Of a stretch of DNA of 11,669 bases, positions 1 through 6,603 are shown piece after piece (position 1 is the first letter of the stretch; every line of letters starts with the position of its first letter). This DNA is from Oscillospiraceae bacterium (lineage in GTDB: Bacteria > Bacillota_A > Clostridia > Oscillospirales > Oscillospiraceae): positions 1 through 11,669 of the forward strand of contig CADBKB010000044.1 of the NCBI GenBank assembly GCA_902795095.1. Direction: 5' to 3'. The notes under the pieces were generated by a model. It saw nothing but the letters and a program-made list of their open reading frames with translations. It was not told the origin of the DNA and did no database searches. Both the position numbers and the translations under genes were made by a program.

Positions 1-129
1 CGCGCTTATCACCCTCGGCTTGCGGGAGACGCCTCGGTTGGTCGGCGCGAGGGCTCGCTCCCGCTTCGCCTTGTAAGTGTTTTTGCCGAGGCAAAGCCCC
101 GTCAAAAACCTTGATTATCCGCTTTTTAC

Positions 130-156
130 ATTGCCGACTATTATACAATCGGCTAT
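130..156. promoter_or_regulatory. Imperfect dyad upstream of the thiolase gene, possible operator
   Basis: ATTGCCGA (130-137) and TCGGCTAT (149-156) are inverted copies matching at 7 of 8 positions, separated by 11 bases. The gap carries TACAAT (144-149), a 5/6 match to a -10 box. No good -35 lies 16-19 bases upstream of it; TTTACA at 125-130 is too close. The dyad may bind a regulator, perhaps the MerR protein encoded at 2686-3513, but its arms do not resemble the dyad in that gene's own promoter. The symmetry is seen directly; the function is inferred. Confidence 0.35.
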
Positions 157-187
157 TTGTTTACCATAAGAAGGGAGATTGATTCCA

Positions 188-1441
188 ATGGAGCTTAGAA
201 ACGTCGTCATCGTCGAGGCCTGCCGCACCGCGGTCGGTTCCTTCGGCGGTTCCCTCCGCCCCGTGAGCGCCTATGACCTCGCCTGCTGCGTCATGCAGGG
301 CATCCTCGACCGCAGCGGCGTCGATCCCAAGCAGATCGACGAGGTCATCATGGGCCAGTGCCGCCAGACCTCTGACGAGCCCAACATCGCCCGCATGGCC
401 GCGCTGAAGGTCGGCATCCCCGAGTCCGCCAGCGCCCACACCGTCATGCGTCAGTGCGCCTCCGGCATGACCGCCGTGCAGAACGGCGCCATGCAGATCA
501 TGACCGGCGTCAGCGACGTCGTCCTCGCCGGCGGCACCGAGAGCATGTCGAACGCCGTCTTTTACATCCGCAACGCCCGCTGGGGCGTCGGCACCGGCAC
601 CACCGAGCTGGTGGACGCCGTCACGGAGGGGCAGTTCCGCAGCCAGCCCACCGAGATGTACGGCCGCTACAACATGGGCGCCACCGCCGAGAACATCGCC
701 GAGAGCATGGGCATCACCCGCGAGGAGCAGGATGAGTTCTCTTACCGCAGCCAGCGCCTGGCCATCGAAGCCATCGACGCGGGCCGCTTCAAGGAAGAGA
801 TCGTGCCCATCACCGTGCCCCAGGGCCGCAAAAAGCCCCCCATCGTCTTCGATACCGACGAGTTCCCCAAGCGTGACACCAGCCTGGAGAAGATGGCCAA
901 GCTGAAGCCCTGCTTCAATATCAAGCATACCGACGACGGCAAGCTGTGGAACGACACCGCCCTCACCGGCACCGTCACCGCCGCTTCCTCCTCCGGCCGC
1001 AACGACGGCGCCAGCGTGCTGACCCTCATGAGCGCCGAGAAGGCCAAGGAGCTGGGCCTGAAGCCCATTGCCAAGATCATCGGCATGGGCGTCGCCGGCG
1101 CCGATCCTCAGAAGATGGGCCTCGGCCCCGTCTACGCCGTACCCAAGGCTCTGAAGGACGCCGGGCTCACCATCGACGACATCCAGCTCATCGAGCTCAA
1201 CGAGGCCTTTGCCGCCCAGGCTCTGGGCTGCATCAAGATGCTCCACTGGGAAGACAAGATGGACATCATCAACGTCAACGGCGGCGCCGTGGCCCTGGGC
1301 CATCCCGTGGGCTCCTCCGGAAGCCGCATCATCATCACCCTCATGTACGAGATGAAGCGCCGCGGCCTGAAGTACGGCCTTGCCACCCTCTGCATCGCCG
1401 GCGGCATGGGCCAGGCCACCGTCATCGAGATGTGTGACTGA
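188..1441 (+). CDS. atoB: Acetyl-CoA acetyltransferase (thiolase)
   Basis: This 417-residue protein is a thiolase-family enzyme that interconverts acetoacetyl-CoA plus CoA with two acetyl-CoA in the cytoplasm. The nucleophilic cysteine is Cys90 (RQCASGM). NEAFAAQ starts at residue 338. GHPVGSSGSR gives the catalytic His372, and the second cysteine is Cys402 (LCIAGGMG). The 30-residue spacing between His372 and Cys402 is the one known from Zoogloea thiolase. The protein is roughly 25 residues longer than the usual 390, with extra sequence in the loop domain around residues 140-250. The ATG at 188 is chosen because AAGGGAG (171-177) lies 10 bases upstream; a TTG at 179 would sit on the ribosome-binding site. 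In this locus it would cleave acetoacetyl-CoA released from ring degradation, or run in reverse towards butyrate. The family is certain; the preference for acetoacetyl-CoA is inferred from context. Confidence 0.93.
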   Translation: MELRNVVIVEACRTAVGSFGGSLRPVSAYDLACCVMQGILDRSGVDPKQIDEVIMGQCRQTSDEPNIARMAALKVGIPESASAHTVMRQCASGMTAVQNGAMQIMTGVSDVVLAGGTESMSNAVFYIRNARWGVGTGTTELVDAVTEGQFRSQPTEMYGRYNMGATAENIAESMGITREEQDEFSYRSQRLAIEAIDAGRFKEEIVPITVPQGRKKPPIVFDTDEFPKRDTSLEKMAKLKPCFNIKHTDDGKLWNDTALTGTVTAASSSGRNDGASVLTLMSAEKAKELGLKPIAKIIGMGVAGADPQKMGLGPVYAVPKALKDAGLTIDDIQLIELNEAFAAQALGCIKMLHWEDKMDIINVNGGAVALGHPVGSSGSRIIITLMYEMKRRGLKYGLATLCIAGGMGQATVIEMCD

Positions 1442-1446
1442 GTATT

Positions 1447-1594
1447 GAGGCAGCACCCCGCGACCCCGGCACACATCTTGCTTGCATGATTTCCGCCATG
1501 CCGCCCGAAAATCCTCGGGAATACACAAAGTATGACGACCTGACGAAAATCCTGACTGCGCAATCTGCGCACCGCTGCCGCGGGGAGCAGCCTC
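1447..1594. repeat. 148-bp intergenic segment bounded by 16-bp imperfect inverted repeats
   Basis: GAGGCAGCACCCCGCG (1447-1462) and CGCGGGGAGCAGCCTC (1579-1594) are inverted copies matching at 14 of 16 positions. Inside are a hairpin CCCGA/TCGGG (1504-1508, 1515-1519), a hairpin TGCGCA/TGCGCA with a 3-base loop (1557-1571), and a 10-base direct repeat CGAAAATCCT (1506-1515 and 1544-1553). There is no supported ORF and no obvious target-site duplication. It fills most of the 216-base gap between the thiolase and reductase genes. It could be a MITE-like remnant, an RNA structure, or an extragenic repeat. Confidence 0.5.
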
Positions 1595-1605
1595 TTTGAG
1601 ACCTC

Positions 1606-1635
1606 TTGAAAGAGACCCTATCCAGTAATTTCAAT
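1606..1635 (+). promoter_or_regulatory. Candidate promoter of the phloroglucinol reductase gene
   Basis: TTGAAA (1606-1611, 5/6 of a -35 box) is followed after 18 bases by TTCAAT (1630-1635, 4/6 of a -10 box). TTGAAA and TTTCAA (1629-1634) also form a 6-base dyad. The 8-mer ATTTCAAT (1628-1635) recurs upstream of the cyclase gene at 3559-3566, which hints at shared control. The predicted start of transcription is close to the ribosome-binding site GAAGGGAG (1641-1648), so the leader would be very short. The call is weak because the -10 box is poor. Confidence 0.35.
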
Positions 1636-1657
1636 TTTCAGAAGGGAGATTTCTGTT

Positions 1658-2464
1658 ATGGACTTCACGAAGCTTTTTGACCTCAGCGGAAAGAACGCCA
1701 TGATCGTCGGCGGCGCCGGCGGACTGGGCAAGCTGGTTGCGCAGGCCTTTGCCGAAGCGGGTGCGGGCGTGTGCATCGCCTCCCGTACCGAAGAGAAGCT
1801 GAAGGCCGCCTGCGAGGACCTGAAGGCTGCCACCGGCAAGGAATTCAAGTATTACGTCATGGACGCCGGCAAGGAAGACCAGGTGGAAGCCGTTGCCAAG
1901 CAGGCCAACGCCGACTTCGGCCACATCGACATCCTGGTCAACTCCCAGGGCGTCAACAAGAAGTTCCCCGCCCTCGAGTTCCCCATGGACGTCTTTGACG
2001 CCGTCATGCACGACGACGTAGCCTCCATCCTCATGACCTGCAAGCACTTCGGCAAGTACATGAAGGAGCACGGCTACGGCAAGATCGTCAACGTCTCCTC
2101 CGTCCGCGGCCGCATCGCCACCAAGGGCCCCGGCAACGCCGCCTACTGCGCCGCCAAGGGCGCCGTGGATATGCTGACCAAGCAGCTGGCCTCCGAGTTC
2201 GGCCCCTTCGGCATCACCGTCAACGCCTTCGGCCCCAACATCATGAAGACCCCCATGATGACCAAGGTCTTCGAGATGCGCGCCAAGGAAGCCGGCATCA
2301 CCGTGGACGAGTATCTGGAGAAGCAGGCCGCCAATCTGCCCCTGCGCCGGATGTCCGACCCCGACGACTGCGTGGGCACCGCCCTGTTCCTGGCCGCCCC
2401 CGCTTCCGACTTCCTCACCGGCAACCTGCTCTATCCCGACGGCGGCCTGACCGCCATCGGCTGA
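1658..2464 (+). CDS. Short-chain dehydrogenase/reductase, probable phloroglucinol reductase
   Basis: This 268-residue protein is a classical SDR. The Rossmann glycine motif GGAGGLG is at 18-24, and the active-site Tyr163 and Lys167 lie in YCAAK. The catalytic serine is Ser147 or Ser148, about two residues further from Tyr163 than usual. NSQG (95-98) replaces the common NNAG. Ser42-Arg43 after the second strand replace the acidic residue of NAD-specific members, which favours NADPH. The closest classical relatives by general look are gluconate 5-dehydrogenase or 3-oxoacyl-ACP reductase types. Its place next to a cyclohydrolase, a HAD-like dehydrogenase and a BKACE enzyme instead fits phloroglucinol reductase, the NADPH-dependent step giving dihydrophloroglucinol. 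Ribosome-binding site GAAGGGAG lies 9 bases before the ATG. SDR membership is certain; the substrate is inferred from the gene set. Confidence 0.78.
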   Translation: MDFTKLFDLSGKNAMIVGGAGGLGKLVAQAFAEAGAGVCIASRTEEKLKAACEDLKAATGKEFKYYVMDAGKEDQVEAVAKQANADFGHIDILVNSQGVNKKFPALEFPMDVFDAVMHDDVASILMTCKHFGKYMKEHGYGKIVNVSSVRGRIATKGPGNAAYCAAKGAVDMLTKQLASEFGPFGITVNAFGPNIMKTPMMTKVFEMRAKEAGITVDEYLEKQAANLPLRRMSDPDDCVGTALFLAAPASDFLTGNLLYPDGGLTAIG

Positions 2465-2470
2465 GTCCCA

Positions 2471-2505
2471 ACGAAAACCCCCGCTCCGCGTGAGCGGAGC
2501 GGGGG
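2471..2505 (-). terminator. Strong hairpin, intrinsic terminator for the MerR gene
   Basis: CCCCCGCTCCGC (2478-2489) and GCGGAGCGGGGG (2494-2505) form a perfect 12-bp stem with a GTGA loop. Read on the minus strand the stem is followed by TTTTCGTT, the expected U-rich tail. On the plus strand there is no U run, so termination of the reductase transcript here would be less efficient. It lies 13 bases after the reductase stop and about 180 bases after the MerR stop, between convergent genes. Confidence 0.7.
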
Positions 2506-2530
2506 AGACCGAAAACAAAGCCTCGCAGAG

Positions 2531-2684
2531 TTCGCGCCCGCAGGCGCGAAGAAAGTCGGAATCATTTTTCGCACGGACATGCGCCGGGCGAAAAATCCCG
2601 CTCACGGAGCGGACTGTGCGAGCGAAGCGAGTGCGGGGAGCGGAGTGCGATCCCCCTCAAATCGCAGCCAAAGGCTGTGATTTG
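2531..2684. repeat. Three further hairpins between convergent genes
   Basis: TTCGCGCC/GGCGCGAA (2531-2538, 2543-2550) is a perfect 8-bp stem. ATTTTTCGC/GCGAAAAAT (2564-2572, 2588-2596) is a perfect 9-bp stem with a 15-base loop. CAAATCGCAGCC/GGCTGTGATTTG (2658-2669, 2673-2684) is a 12-bp stem with one G-T pair, ending one base before the MerR stop codon. Between them lies purine-rich GCGAGCGAAGCGAG-type sequence. There is no ORF that I would support. With the terminator, this 221-base gap carries four hairpins and looks like an accumulation of extragenic palindromes. Confidence 0.6.
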
Positions 2685-2685
2685 A

Positions 2686-3513
2686 CTAATTTTCGTAAGC
2701 CTCGTCTTCGACGGGCAGCCATACTTCAAAGTATCCGGTGAGGTCGTTGCTGCCCTCCTCCCGGACGGAGCAGACCAGGGTGCCCATGGCGTTCCCGGCG
2801 ATCTTCAGCTCCTGCTCCTTGGCAAAGTCCAGCAGAAAGCTGAGGTGCCTGGGCGTAAAGGCGTTTTTCCCGGCGCTGCGGAAGGCGGAATGGATGCAGC
2901 GGCGGCTGGGCAGCCTTTTCACCGGCGGCTTGACCTGCACATCCAGCTCCTCGGCATAGGGCGTGCGCAGGCTGAAGCCCCAGGCGAAATCGGCCCCGTC
3001 GCCCATCAGACCCTCCTGGGGTATCTCGAAATAGCGCTGGGTGAAGGGCATATACTCCTGCCACTGCCGGCTGAGCCTCTGCATCTCCGGCGTGTAGTTG
3101 TAGCTGTAATTGAAGCGGTTGAGGTAGCAGATGAGCTCCGGGGAATCCTGGATGTCGCAGACGCCCAGCCCCGCCTTCACCCGCTCCACGGCCTCCCGGT
3201 ATTCCCGGAGCCGGGCCAGCAGCTGCTCCTGCTTGCGTATTTCGGAGGCCATCTGGTCGCTCTTCTCGTCCAGCAGGGATATAAGGTCCCCGTGGTAACA
3301 GTCCGTCACCATGTAGGCCACCTGCGGGATGCCGAAGCCGAAATGCTTGAACCAGAGGCAGTCGATGAGAAAATTGATGTCCCAGGTATCATAATACCGG
3401 TAGTCGTTGTTCTGGTCCTTCTGCGGCCGGACCACGCCCTTTTTCTCGTAATACCGCAGCAGGTCCGCGCTGATCCCCAGGATCCGGGAAACGTCTCCGA
3501 TCTTGTAGCGCAT
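2686..3513 (-). CDS. MerR-family transcriptional regulator with C-terminal effector domain
   Basis: This 275-residue protein opens with a MerR winged-helix DNA-binding domain (about 1-70; MRYKIGDVSRILGIS, then LLRYYEKKGVVRP). A predicted coiled-coil dimer helix follows (about 78-115, KSDQMASEIRKQEQLLARLREYREAV). The C-terminal half (about 150-275) looks like a GyrI/BmrR-type ligand-binding fold, by general pattern only. The ATG at 3513 is preferred over an in-frame ATG at 3555. The family begins at MRYKIGDVS, and AAAGGGGG lies 8 bases upstream of 3513 on the minus strand. The gene is divergent from the cyclase operon and convergent with the reductase gene. The likely role is sensing phloroglucinol or an early intermediate and controlling the flanking genes plus itself. 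Family is clear; ligand and targets are inferred. Confidence 0.88.
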   Translation of the reverse strand: MRYKIGDVSRILGISADLLRYYEKKGVVRPQKDQNNDYRYYDTWDINFLIDCLWFKHFGFGIPQVAYMVTDCYHGDLISLLDEKSDQMASEIRKQEQLLARLREYREAVERVKAGLGVCDIQDSPELICYLNRFNYSYNYTPEMQRLSRQWQEYMPFTQRYFEIPQEGLMGDGADFAWGFSLRTPYAEELDVQVKPPVKRLPSRRCIHSAFRSAGKNAFTPRHLSFLLDFAKEQELKIAGNAMGTLVCSVREEGSNDLTGYFEVWLPVEDEAYEN

Positions 3514-3535
3514 GCCCAGCACCCCCTTTCCCACC

Positions 3536-3565
3536 AGTATACCATAGAAAACCAATGGATTTCAA
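3536..3565 (-). promoter_or_regulatory. MerR gene promoter with centred dyad (operator)
   Basis: On the minus strand TTGAAA (3560-3565) and TATACT (3536-3541) each match consensus at 5 of 6 positions and are 18 bases apart. The spacer contains CCAT (3542-3545) and ATGG (3555-3558) as an inverted repeat, which is where MerR-family proteins bind. Transcription would start near 3529, giving a leader of about 16 bases beginning at the ribosome-binding site. On the plus strand the same DNA offers a weak -10, TTCAAT (3561-3566), for the cyclase operon, so the two promoters would overlap and share the operator. The minus-strand promoter is well supported; the plus-strand one is inferred. Confidence 0.65.
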
Positions 3566-3600
3566 TAAAACAAAAAAATACGAAATAGGAGGAACCTATC

Positions 3601-4536
3601 ATGGCGTACATGCCTCTCGACAAGTCCAAGCTCTATCTTGAGACCGACAAAATGACCAAGATCTGGGACCTGAGCCAGCCCTGGGGCTGGGACACCCCCC
3701 TGTGGCCCTTCCCCGGCGCCCGCGCCGACCTGCAGTTCCCCCGCGGCCAGTACCTGGAGCGCTTCCATAAGCGCACCAACACCTACACCGGCACCCTCCA
3801 TGCCGCCACCCACTGCGACGCCCCCAACCACACCCTCCATGAGGAAGAGGTGGACCGGGCCCGCTACGGCTACACTCTGGCCGAGATGAAGCTGGAGCAT
3901 GCCATCGGCACCGGCGTCATCGTGGACCTGACCTGGATGTACGACGAATTTGAGAAGGCCTTCAACGCCGCCGGCGGCGACCCCGCCAAGATGGGCGACT
4001 ATGCCGAGATCCCCGGCGTGAAGCAGGGCCCCATCTGGCACATCATCACCCCCGAGGACGTGCAGAAGGCCCTGGACAAGGACGGCCTGGAGATCCGCCC
4101 CAACGACTTCGTGGTGCTGAACACCGGCTTCCATCGCTACTGGCGCATCAACAACGACAAGTACTTCAACTACTATCCCGGCAACGGCCCCGAACTGGCC
4201 AAGTGGCTGATGTACGAAAAGAAGATCAAGGCCATCGCCGGCACCTACGGCGCCTCCGACTCCGTCGTGTGGCATTGCCCCGCCAAGGAGCAGATGCCCT
4301 GGCTGGCCAACAACTACAAGCTGGCCACCGGCCGCGACATCGACGTGGACTACCCCGACTATGAGCCCTGCCACCGCCTCTTCGGCCAGCATGGCCTCAT
4401 GGCCATCGAGAATGCCGGCGGCGACATCGACCAGGTCACCGGCAAGCGCATGATCATCGCCGCGTTCCCCTTCCGCTGCGAAGCGGCCGACGGCGGCATG
4501 GTCCGTCTCGTCGCCTGGGAAGAGGGCAGCTTCTAA
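3601..4536 (+). CDS. Cyclase-family metal-dependent hydrolase, probable dihydrophloroglucinol cyclohydrolase
   Basis: This 311-residue protein belongs to the cyclase/kynurenine-formamidase superfamily. Its metal-binding signature H-x-x-T-H-x-D-x-P-x-H is at 67-77 (His67, His71, Asp73, His77), with Ala in place of the usual Gly before the Thr. Glu270 in the C-terminal part (GLMAIENAGGD) is a plausible further active-site residue. The length is clearly above the 210-260 of bacterial kynurenine formamidases, as expected of a distinct subfamily. The proposed reaction is hydrolytic ring opening of dihydrophloroglucinol to 3-hydroxy-5-oxohexanoate in the cytoplasm. It is the first gene of the rightward operon, with AGGAGG (3587-3592) 8 bases before the ATG. 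Alternatives are another C-C or amide hydrolase, but the neighbouring dehydrogenase and BKACE enzyme support ring opening of a cyclic 1,3-diketone. Family is sure; substrate is inferred. Confidence 0.8.
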   Translation: MAYMPLDKSKLYLETDKMTKIWDLSQPWGWDTPLWPFPGARADLQFPRGQYLERFHKRTNTYTGTLHAATHCDAPNHTLHEEEVDRARYGYTLAEMKLEHAIGTGVIVDLTWMYDEFEKAFNAAGGDPAKMGDYAEIPGVKQGPIWHIITPEDVQKALDKDGLEIRPNDFVVLNTGFHRYWRINNDKYFNYYPGNGPELAKWLMYEKKIKAIAGTYGASDSVVWHCPAKEQMPWLANNYKLATGRDIDVDYPDYEPCHRLFGQHGLMAIENAGGDIDQVTGKRMIIAAFPFRCEAADGGMVRLVAWEEGSF

Positions 4537-4550
4537 TTTGAGCTTATTCG

Positions 4551-4604
4551 GTTCCCCGGCCGGGGCCTCTTAAACCCCGGCCAGGGAACGGATGCACAGC
4601 ATCC
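4551..4604. repeat. Long hairpin pair after the cyclase gene
   Basis: GTTCCCCGGCCGGGG (4551-4565) pairs with CCCCGGCCAGGGAAC (4575-4589) at 14 of 15 positions around a 9-base loop. It is followed directly by GGATGC/GCATCC (4590-4595, 4599-4604). A T6 run occurs at 4612-4617, 7 bases after the second stem, which is too far for a typical intrinsic terminator. It may allow partial termination or protect the upstream mRNA end. Confidence 0.5.
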
Positions 4605-4623
4605 ATCCATCTTTTTTGATCGG

Positions 4624-4650
4624 AAAAGGAGTGGTTCCCCGCCGGGAACC
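4624..4650 (+). promoter_or_regulatory. Shine-Dalgarno separated from the start codon by a hairpin
   Basis: The only good ribosome-binding site before the ATG at 4661 is AAAAGGAG (4624-4631), 29 bases upstream. Between them GGTTCCC (4633-4639) and GGGAACC (4644-4650) form a perfect 7-bp stem with a CGCC loop. If the stem forms, the effective spacing falls to 11 bases. No closer ribosome-binding site exists. The in-frame GTG at 4631 and TTG at 4616 lack their own sites and would add residues not typical of the family. Confidence 0.5.
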
Positions 4651-4660
4651 AAAAGTACGC

Positions 4661-5626
4661 ATGAAAACTTTTGAGGATATCAAAAAGATCGCCGTGCTCG
4701 GCGCCGGCACCATGGGCCCCGGCATCGCCCAGACCTTTGCCATGGGCGGCTACGAGGTCGTCATGTGGACTCGCAGCGAGTCCACCCGGGAGAAGGCCAA
4801 GGCCAGCCTCTACGCCAGCCTGAAGACCTTCGCTGAAGAGGGAGAGATCAAGCCCGAGGACGTGGACAAGATCTACGCCCGCACCCATTTTGAGCTGACC
4901 GTCCCCGCCGCCGTTGCCGGCGCGGACTTCGTCATGGAGACCATCGTGGAAAAGCGGGAAGCCAAGGAAGAGCTGTATGCGCAGCTGGCCGAGATCCTGC
5001 CTTCCGACGTGATCGTCGCCTCCAATACCTCCGCCATGAATATTTTCGAGGTCGTACCGGCCAAGCTCCTGCCCCAGCAGCTCATCTGCCACTGGTATGC
5101 GCCTCCCCAGCTGATCCCCCTGGTGGAAGTGGTCAAGAGCGAGCAGGCGCCCCAGGAATACGCCGACATCGCCGTGAAGATGCTGCAGAAGTGCGGCAAG
5201 ACCGCCGTCCTGATGAAGAAGTTCATCAAGGGCTATATCGTCAACCGCCTCCAGCAGTGCCTGAACCGGGAGGTCTTCTTCCTTCTGGACAACGGCTACT
5301 GCGACGCCGAGGGCATCGACCTGGCTGCCAAGGCCAGCTTCATCCCCCGGGCCGTGGTGCTGGGCCTGCTGAAGCGGGCCGACTTCGGCGGCCTGGATAT
5401 GACCGCCAACAATTACCGCAACCACAGCTATACCATGCCCGAGCACGGCGACGAGATGCCCAAGACCCTGGAAGCTCTGGTGGATGCCGGCAACCTGGGC
5501 ATCAAGAGCGGCAAGGGCTTCTACGATTACACCGGCCAGGACATCGAGGCCCTGAAGGCCAAGCGGGATAAGCAGCTGTTCGAGGTTTTCCGGCTGGCGA
5601 AAAAATTCATGGATGACCCGGTCTGA
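4661..5626 (+). CDS. 3-hydroxyacyl-CoA-dehydrogenase-family protein, probable 3-hydroxy-5-oxohexanoate dehydrogenase
   Basis: This 321-residue protein has the two domains of the 3-hydroxyacyl-CoA dehydrogenase family. An N-terminal Rossmann domain carries GAGTMG at 14-19, and a C-terminal helical domain starts near 190. The catalytic set is conserved: Ser124 (SNTSAM), His144 (CHWYAP), Glu156 (PLVEVV) and Asn195 (IVNR). CHWYAPP replaces the usual CHFFNP, suggesting a substrate other than an ordinary acyl-CoA. After the second strand it has Trp36-Thr37-Arg38 where NAD-dependent members have Asp, so NADP is plausible. Carnitine and L-gulonate dehydrogenases show that this fold also oxidises free 3-hydroxy acids. 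Here the substrate would be 3-hydroxy-5-oxohexanoate, giving triacetate for the BKACE enzyme that follows 29 bases later. 3-Hydroxybutyryl-CoA dehydrogenase is the main alternative. The start at 4661 rests on family alignment of MKTFEDIKKIAVLG. Confidence 0.78.
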   Translation: MKTFEDIKKIAVLGAGTMGPGIAQTFAMGGYEVVMWTRSESTREKAKASLYASLKTFAEEGEIKPEDVDKIYARTHFELTVPAAVAGADFVMETIVEKREAKEELYAQLAEILPSDVIVASNTSAMNIFEVVPAKLLPQQLICHWYAPPQLIPLVEVVKSEQAPQEYADIAVKMLQKCGKTAVLMKKFIKGYIVNRLQQCLNREVFFLLDNGYCDAEGIDLAAKASFIPRAVVLGLLKRADFGGLDMTANNYRNHSYTMPEHGDEMPKTLEALVDAGNLGIKSGKGFYDYTGQDIEALKAKRDKQLFEVFRLAKKFMDDPV

Positions 5627-5655
5627 GCGACGGGAACGGAAAGGAACGAAAGAAA

Positions 5656-6582
5656 ATGTCCAAAACCAATAAGATCATGATCCAGGTCTGCCTCTGCGGC
5701 GCCGGCACCAAGAAGGCCCAGGCCCCCACCGTGCCTTACACGGCCAAGGAGCTGTCCGAGCAGATCGTCGAATGTGCCAAGGCCGGCGCCAGCATCGCCC
5801 ACATCCATGTCCGCGAGGACAAGATGGTCAATGGCGAGATGCAGATCGGCTACAAGTCCATGAGCCTCAAGGCCTTCACCGACGCGGTGGAGATGACCCG
5901 GGAAGCCTGCGATAAGGCCAATGTGGACATCATCATCAACCTCACCACCTCCGGCGGCGAGTACGAGGATTACAAGCGGCTGCAGCACCTGGGCGCTCTG
6001 AAGCCCGAGATGTGCTCCTTCGACCCCAACACCATCAACTGGGCCAACTCCTATATCTTCGAGAACAGCCCCCGCTTCCTGAACAAGCTGAGCGAAGAAG
6101 TCGTGAAGCAGGACATCAAGCCCGAGTTCGAGGTCTTTGACACCGGCCACATCGACAGCGTCATGTACTACGTCAACAAGTGGAACATCCCCCAGCCTCC
6201 CCACATCCAGTTCATCATGGGCGTCGGCGGCTCCATGCCCGGTACCACCGAGAACCTGGCCTTCCTGGTGGGCAAGCTGCCTGCGGGCGCCACCTGGTCC
6301 GTCTCCGGCATCGGCAAGTGCCATATGCCCATGATGCTGGCCGGCCTGGCCCTGGGCTGCGACGGCCTGCGCGTGGGTCTGGAAGACAACGTCATGTACG
6401 GCAAGAACCCCGACGGCACCAAGGACATCGCCACCAACCTCCGCCTGGTGGAGCGGGCCGTGAAGCTGAGCCAGCTGGCCGGCCGCGAGATCGCCACCGC
6501 GCAGGAAGCCCGCGAGATCCTGGGCATCAAGCGCAACTGCCTGAAGGACGAAAAAACCTACCCGGTGACCTATACCGAGTGA
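5656..6582 (+). CDS. BKACE-family beta-keto acid cleavage enzyme, probable triacetate acetoacetate-lyase
   Basis: This 308-residue TIM-barrel protein is of the DUF849/BKACE family, whose members react a beta-keto acid with acetyl-CoA to give acetoacetate and a new acyl-CoA. The zinc ligands are visible as His49 and His51 (HIHVR) and Glu243 (GLEDN). Arg239 and Asp244 match the catalytic Arg and Asp of the lysine-fermentation enzyme Kce with a constant offset of 13 residues. It is longer than Kce (about 275). Its direct partner is the preceding dehydrogenase, which would supply triacetate; the products would be acetoacetate and acetoacetyl-CoA, which suits the CoA-transferase genes that follow. 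Lysine fermentation is unlikely because none of its aminomutases or 3,5-diaminohexanoate dehydrogenase are near. Dehydrocarnitine cleavage is a less likely alternative. Ribosome-binding site AAAGGAA lies 9 bases before the ATG. Confidence 0.82.
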   Translation: MSKTNKIMIQVCLCGAGTKKAQAPTVPYTAKELSEQIVECAKAGASIAHIHVREDKMVNGEMQIGYKSMSLKAFTDAVEMTREACDKANVDIIINLTTSGGEYEDYKRLQHLGALKPEMCSFDPNTINWANSYIFENSPRFLNKLSEEVVKQDIKPEFEVFDTGHIDSVMYYVNKWNIPQPPHIQFIMGVGGSMPGTTENLAFLVGKLPAGATWSVSGIGKCHMPMMLAGLALGCDGLRVGLEDNVMYGKNPDGTKDIATNLRLVERAVKLSQLAGREIATAQEAREILGIKRNCLKDEKTYPVTYTE

Positions 6583-6603
6583 TCGTAGAGGAGATAGGAT
6601 AAA

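Noticed and set aside
79..109. Hairpin with GTTTTTG/CAAAAAC arms considered as a terminator
   Set aside because: The T and A runs are on the wrong sides of the GC stem, so no U tail follows on either strand.
2845..3588. Plus-strand frame over the MerR gene
   Set aside because: It is the complement of a clear MerR protein and has no ribosome-binding site or recognisable motif.
4605..4617. T6 run after the 4551-4604 hairpins considered as an intrinsic terminator
   Set aside because: The run starts 7 bases after the last stem, too far for an efficient intrinsic terminator.
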